Source: Acridotheres tristis (taxonomy: Eukaryota > Chordata > Aves > Passeriformes > Sturnidae). From it: a stretch of 64,000 nt of DNA. Both the position numbers and the translations under genes were made by a program. Each line of letters begins with the position of its first letter. Positions within the stretch are counted from its first letter, which is position 1. Positions 47,411 to 64,000 of the stretch are shown here, piece by piece. Location of the stretch: assembly GCA_037013685.1 (NCBI GenBank), contig CM072890.1, positions 2,175,335 through 2,239,334 on the forward strand, given 5' to 3'. Below the pieces are notes generated by a model, which did not search any database, was not told where the DNA came from, and saw only the letters and a program-made list of their open reading frames with translations.

Positions 47411-50400
47411 ACAGCATCAAGGTATAGGATGCATACTGCTTCCTCCTACTCAAATGCCTCTTAATGGATCACAGGAGAACAATATTTTGATTTGACACCA
47501 TTTATTCTTGGAGAAGGATACATTTGTTGTCAGTTGCCTCCTTGTTTTCTTAGAGATCTTTACAAATAGTTTAATTACTTGTTTTAGTACTTTTTCTTCC
47601 AGAAAATGAGATTAGAGTGACTGATAGACAATTTTCTAACTCTTCCTTTTCTGCCTTTTTAACGTTCTCCTCAACTTCTCACCCACTTTCTATAAAAAGG
47701 GTAAGGGTAAGGTTCTAAGGGTAACCACCAATGCCTCTGAGACTGCTAACCATGTACCTTACAACAAATGTTGTCAGACTCAGATTATTTAGTCCAGCCT
47801 ACCTAATTTCTTGCCCTTCCTTTCTCTAATCAGGCTTAACTATCACCTAAGTGGATCTAGAGCAGTACTGCTGTGGGAGCTTTGGTAAGAAGTGGAAATG
47901 GGGCTTTCTTGGCTGCACTATCTTGCCAACTCCAAAAATGCAATAGAAGCCAACTAAGAGGTGCCCACAAACCTTCAGGTTTTTACAAGATGAGCAGCAG
48001 AGTACTCTTGGGACAGGTGGCAAAAGCTGCTCCTCCATTTTGGGGTAGCAGGATCGAGAGTGATGGAAAGGTGTAGGAAAATCTGACTTTTCCAAGGCTG
48101 AGATTCAGAGGCAGGTTTGGATAGCTCTGTGTTTCCTACACAAGAACCATCTTTTTATTGTGCTGCCTCTTGTAGCTTGGTGGAAACATCATAAATGTAA
48201 GAAAGCAAACAGACTCATAGCATTAGGGGATAAGAAGTTTCTTACATCCTATATGAGGGGAACAGAAACCAGCAGTGTTTAGCAGTTTTGGTGGTGAAGG
48301 AAAAAAAACATTTTCTGAGTCTCGTGGGGGCAGAGGTTCTGATCATATTGTGGTGGGACATGGAGTGTCTGTGTGCATTAATTAAGATAGTTGGCCAGAA
48401 AATGAGCTAAGTCCAGCTGGTTTGTGGAATTGCCCTTCACAGCACGGCCAGTTCATCCCCCACACCGTGGAGTGGTGCATGCAGTGAGCGTGGCTGCTGA
48501 GCCCACCAGGCTGGAGGGGCTCTCCTGCAGGGTGACAGCAGAGAGGGGCAGCTCCGTGGGGTGTGCTGATGTGGGTCTGGCAGGCTGGGAATCCTCCAAA
48601 CTGCCCTCATGCAGGTGGCAGGTGCTGCCTTTAGGGTCCCACACTGACACCACCCCAGGGACAGAGAGTTGCAGGTGTTACCTCAGCTCTCAGCTCTGAA
48701 CTCTTCACCCACGGGCTCTCTGCAGCAAGTCAGGAGCTGCAGGGCTCTGCACTCTCAGTGTGCAGAGTTGCAAAGTTGTGGTGCTGCAGGGCAGCTGCTT
48801 TGCTGGGAGACAGCCCCAGCCCCTGCATCGTGAAATGGGGGATGCAGGCATCCCCAAGGAATGAGCAGCACAGCACAATGTCCCCTGGGATCCCTCAGAA
48901 CGCCATGGAGACCCTGCAAGGGGTACACACAGCACCTAAGGGCGTGTGTGGAGCCCACCAGCCTCTCTGGAATGTTCCTGTGGGGTCCCACACTGTGAGG
49001 AAGATGGGTCAGTGGTGACCACGCTGGATGGAGAGGGGTTTGTGGTGTAAGGGAATGAAGGCACCAGCTCCATGGTGCAACATGGACATGTCACCCTGCT
49101 CCAGAGGGAATGCCATCTGCTCTGTGTCACAGCTAGTGTTTGTACCCCTACTTACTGCCTGCGTCTGGAAAGGGATCAGGAAAGGCAGACACACCTTTCC
49201 CACAGAGTAAGGGTCTTCTTTCAAGTAGTAATTCGGAGGTGATTTGTGGAGAAATTTCCTTTTGGGATAATTTTCTGATTTTTAAGGTCTATGGGGAAGT
49301 TCTAAAAGGTACTAGTTTAGGTTTCCTTCCTGCCTCTTTGTTATCCTAGTATCACAATTAAATAAACAGATAAATCAATATATGTGTAAAAATCGATAAA
49401 TACATATTGTCTAAATATATCTGGAATCTTATATATCAAATCAATCAAAATAGGATTGCTTGGTTTGGTAGAGGATTGACTCAATACCCAGGTGTGCAAA
49501 ACCTGAGCTGCTCACTAAAGAGCTGATGCTGGTGCATTCTCTAAAAAAAACCCCATAAATTGACCCACTGCTCAAGGCAGTTTATGTAAATGTTAGGGAA
49601 AACATATAGCATCAAAAACTTAATCCTGTCTAAAAATCCTATTCTTACACAGTTTATTTTAGTCTTTTCTCTTGGGATATTATTTCTCTGTAATTTCGAC
49701 TGGGTATAAACACGTGAATTGCTAATGGAATCATAATAATTAATAAAAATTGACAATCCCATCTTAAACATCACAGAAAAAAAAAATTAGGACTTTTGTT
49801 TGTAGATCAGTTTCAAGCTTCAAAGAAAATGACACATTTTGAAGTGTTTACTACAGACTACTTTACTGGAATAGGTAGATATAAAAATAGATCGAGATTT
49901 ATAAAAAGCTGTAGCTACTTGGCTGAAAATAGTTGTACTTTTTACTCAGAAACTAATAAGTATGTCTGAGGAGAAACAGCTTATTTTTCTCCCAGTTTCT
50001 GGGTGCTCACTGCTCATTAAATTGTTCATGATTTTTGTGCAGAAAAAAATCATTGCCTCTTTTATTCTGAATTAGGTCTTACATTCCTATTCCATGGAAT
50101 ACCAAATGGTTTATATATGTTTTTCCTGAGCTTTTTGTTTTATGGCTTTGAGAAAGCCAGTTTCCTTGAATACTCTTATGATCAGCAGTGGAGTCCTTGA
50201 TGGTTGCACATGGGTGTCCTTTAGGTGAGACTATCTACAGTAGGAGGGGTGATGTTTAAGGCCTGTTTGAGCAAGGTCAATAAACAAGTGCCAATGATGG
50301 GCACACATATAATCCTAAATCAATGGAATAACTCAGAGTTAAAGTTACCTGCCACTCTGACTCATGTCTCAAAAATTTTTGTGACTTTTTTCTGTGCTAA

Positions 50401-53400
50401 GCCTGAGAAGAAGTTTTCTTCTAATTAAGCTTTGGGTTCTCATGGAGTGCTTTTTAGCTTTCAATATGTCACTTACTGCATGCACGTCTTCCAACCTTCC
50501 AAACCCACATCTTTGCCAGGCTGCCAATGTAAAATAAAGTTCTGGATCTTTCCCTCAAGCACTTCCTGAAGTATTTTTTTTCCCCCTGTCATTATATAAA
50601 GCACTATGGTGATCTTTCTTTTAAGCCTGCCATCTGGATGTCATTCCTGATTTTGTCTCTTTTAAAATATGCATATTCAGGCTAGACCTGAAGTGACGCA
50701 GCTCCTTTCCATGCAGCACTTCTGAAAGCTGTACTTTCTTTCCCAGCTGCCTCATCAAAACTTTGGTCATGGCTTCATCATCTCAAGTCTTGGTATTTCG
50801 AGTTCTTCTTCTCTGTTATGAAATCCCTCATCTACTACCTCCCTAGGGATATGAAAAGTGGTGCTGTGAAATTTATTTTCCTGGCTGCATAGAGCATTCC
50901 AAACCCTTTTTGCATCATCTTCCCCTGCTGCCTGCTATCAGTCACAAGTTTCTTGTCCTAACCTGCTGGGTAAGGTGTCTCACCAGTCAGGTCTTTCCCA
51001 GTTAGCTGATCTCGAAGTGAATCCTGGAGGGTGTAGTTCCCTCATCTCCATGTCTTTATTCACAGATATCACATCTTGTTTTCTGAAGCCAGGGCTCACA
51101 GCAAGGGCTGCTCCTGAGGGAAGAAAAGGTTTTGATTTGAGTTGGGGCTCAGGGTGCAGGGAGTAGAAAATGGCACTTCCAGGGCTGGATCTGCCCTGTC
51201 TGCCCGGGTTTTAGACTGTGTCCATACTGGATGTTCTCTCCCTCTACCCGTGTTTATACAGAAAAGAGTAAACAATTCTTACTGACTTCTTTAGGTGCAG
51301 TTACAAAACTACAAAGCCCACTGCTGTTCATTAATTGCAATCCATCTCTTGTTTTCCTGTGATCATTGCTTTGTGCTTTGAAAGAATAAAATTCTATTTA
51401 TGAAACTAGATTTCAAAATTTACAAATGCAAAGAATTTAGCAGTATTTTTTTAAATAGACTCTTTTGATCACAATAGATGATTGTATTATTCCATCCTTC
51501 TGTCATATCTGTTATTTAAGGAACAAGATTTTCTTGCAGAATTCACAAGACTGGATAGCTGTATCAGTGACAATACTGATATTATTTTCAGAATACTAAA
51601 TTTGTTTTAAATTATGTGTAACGAAACTGAAACCTAATTATTAAGGGATAATAAAAATGTTTGGCTTTCTATGTAACTTTGACCCAAGAACTCAGATATC
51701 CTATTCCAATAGTCTGCAGAGAGATTAGTGTGTTCTTAAAACTCACTTAAAATTTGCTTTTCATGTCACTGCCATTCCTGGCAGTGGAGTTCAGTGGTTA
51801 CTGTACTAATGGCCACCTGTGAGATTGTAGCTGTATTTTGATTTAAAAACACCCAATACCTGATAAATTAACTGCAGCTTCACTTCCTCACAGTCTGTAC
51901 TTTTGATTTTTCTCAGGCTAGAGAAAGTAATTAAGAATTAGGAGACTCGTCCTGCTGGATTAATACTCTCATGGCTCCCTGATCCTGGCGGTGGCCAGTA
52001 ATTGATTTGTAGGTGAGAGAACAGCACAACAAGGACACGTGGGAAGAAACTGGGTTCTTTGTTTAGCCAACCGGCCTCCAGGTGCCAGAGCTTTAGGGAC
52101 TTCCCGAGTGAAAACTGTGTCCCTGGTGGCTGTGCTTAGGAGCAGCTTTATGCTGCTTTCTGCTCTGTGACTTTGTCTAACCTTTTGTCACTCACATGCA
52201 GTTTCGTTTTCCACAGCCCCTCCTGGCAGAGATTTCCACAGCGCTATTGACTGTGTCTGTGGAAAACAGTCTCCTTTTTTATCCCTTTTTTTGTTTGTAT
52301 AAACTTGTTTCTTCCTATTATCACTCGGCGTCCCTTAGTTCTCCTATTTTGAGGCTTTCTCTGTTCAACTTTCCTGTGCTGCTTAGGAATTTACAGACCT
52401 CTGTTTTATCTCACTCTCTCTTATCTTTTTTTCCGAACTGGAAAATATTAGGCTACGTATTCTCTCCTGTGTGAGTTGTTCCTTATTTCTGATCAGCATG
52501 GGCAATAAGGAAACGGATATGAAAAAGCAGCTTATCACTACGAGAGAATACCGAGGCAACTGAGCCTGGGTGCTGGCATTCCCCTTCCAAAATAGTGTTG
52601 TGAGTCCCGGGGACAAAGTATCTCCTTCTCATACAGTTACACCATTAACTCACAAAGTATCAGTTTGTTTCCCTGTGTGTCGGACGCTTTTCCCCCGGGA
52701 CAGAAAGGGTGTTGAAGGATGTTCTTGGTTTCAAAGTTTTGGGGGTTTAAGCGGAGAAATTCGGTTAAAGAATCGCAAAGCTCAGCATGGCAAATTTGGT
52801 AACAGTGGAATTAAGATGAAGCTACATCACGGATTTGCTCCCATGTGTATGTATGATATCCTGTTAGGTCTTAATTAGCTCCACAAGCTGTAACTTCTCC
52901 GTGGATCTCTGTTAGTCACTGCACTAGGTAGTCAGTGCTGCCCTGGCTCTGGGGAGGGAAGGATGCTCCTGCCTGTGGGACCCGCCCCTCATCTGGTGCA
53001 GAGCTGAAATATGTATTGCATGTTGAAAGTCTGGGTTCCTCGAATAAGCAGGAGGTGGCACAGATTGCTATCCCTGCCTTCCCACACAATTCCGGGGTTG
53101 TGCAGGTCAGGTCCCTTCAGGGAAGATTCCATGCATGGCCACTACTTCTGTGGTTTGGTTTGTGGGGACGAGGAGCGTGTCTACCTTGCTGATGTGATTA
53201 TGCAGTTCAGGAACGTGATAACAGCTCTCTGTCATTCTGTGTCGGCAAAAGGATGCACGTGTCTACAGGTGTGAAAGGTTAGACATGGGGCTGTTGCTTT
53301 ATACCTTCACAAAAAGGAGAGAGGAAGCGAAGAAGGAATTCCATAAAAGTTGGTCTAACAGCAAAGCTTCTGCTTCGTTGTATTATGACCATCTGCTGAG

Positions 53401-53879
53401 TGTTGGGAGCGCAGAAACTTCCTGGGCAGTAAGACATTACCCAAAGGGGCAGGACACCCCTGGAAGGTCACAGCTGCCTGTCCCCAGCCGAGGTGGCGGA
53501 GATGCAAAGGGTGAATTCACCACACTCTGAAACCAGAGTGCTCTGATCTAGAACAGAAGGGGATGAATTATGAGACTGGGACATCCAGCGGTGGGTAACA
53601 CTCGGAGGAGAGGGTGGACTCGATCTGAACGGCTTCAATGGGTGAGAAACCCATTCACGAGCATGGTCACAAGAAAACCTGATGAAGAGTGGCGAGGGGC
53701 TTTAGTCACTATGACTTTTTCCCATTTTCCCCCCTTAGGAGAAAGCGATATTAGCGACACTTTGGCTTTAAACCTCTCTGAGCCTCGGCTCTGCATCTGT
53801 ACGCAGGGTCACCAACACCTCCCTCCCCATCCCGTGGGCATCCAGAGCCCCATTAATGTTGATGAGGCACTCAGACGGG
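47411..53879. other. Intergenic, no gene recognised
   Basis: Includes a GC-richer stretch at about 48420-49100 and a very AT-rich stretch at about 49350-49450. GGGTCCCACACTG occurs at both 48634 and 48983, which may be chance. No coding region is supported. The last few kilobases before the CpG island may hold distal RRAS2 regulatory DNA. Confidence 0.5.
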
Positions 53880-54012
53880 CGCCCCAGCAAAGCCCACGAG
53901 GACATGGCTAATGACCTCCGCGGCGGGCTGTCTGCCGGGGGGACACAGGGGACACCCGGGGGCCGCCACCACCCGCGACACAAACACAGCGGTGCCGCGG
54001 GGCGGGCACCTC

Positions 54013-64000
<9,988 letters not shown>

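Noticed and set aside
47699..47726. Telomere-like GGGTAA/GGTTCTAAGGG words
   Set aside because: Only a few imperfect units, not a tandem TTAGGG array.
53937..53962. Single strong G-quadruplex call
   Set aside because: Only three separate G-runs; a four-tract structure would need to split one run. Kept only as part of a weak combined observation.

Overview
This is a vertebrate nuclear DNA window. It holds the 3' three-quarters of COPB1 (coatomer subunit beta) and the promoter, first exon and start of intron 1 of RRAS2 (TC21, a Ras-family GTPase), both on the + strand. Compact COPB1 introns and several CR1-type LINE ends in typical avian form point to a bird; the species cannot be fixed from the sequence alone. 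COPB1 followed by RRAS2 in the same orientation matches the order I know from human 11p15, so this is a conserved block.

Layout. 1-13195: 17 coding exons of COPB1, entering the window inside an exon at about residue 221 and ending at TAA 13193-13195. The joined exons encode 733 residues in one open frame, and with about 220 missing residues this gives the usual ~953-residue protein. All 16 introns are GT-AG. A short 3'UTR ends at a polyadenylation signal at 13455. The COPB1 introns carry a CR1 fragment (about 9776) and a solo retroviral LTR (11892-12277) with an exact 6-bp target duplication, lying antisense to the gene.

13490-53870: about 40 kb of intergenic DNA in which I find no protein-coding gene. 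It holds CR1 fragments in both orientations (about 21315, 38709, 41921, 47021), simple and short tandem repeats, and one notable hairpin-forming inverted repeat (43181).

53880-55130: a strong CpG island with the RRAS2 promoter, 5'UTR and exon 1 (CDS 54456-54560). Just upstream is a compact cluster of octamer/POU-type sites between 54013 and 54133. 54561-64000 is RRAS2 intron 1, with no second exon seen.

The two genes do not work in one pathway. COPB1 builds the COPI vesicle coat at the Golgi, and RRAS2 is a plasma-membrane signalling GTPase. I see no evidence of an undescribed coding system. The most notable signals are regulatory (POU-site cluster, in-frame upstream ORF at RRAS2) and structural (solo LTR, inverted repeat).
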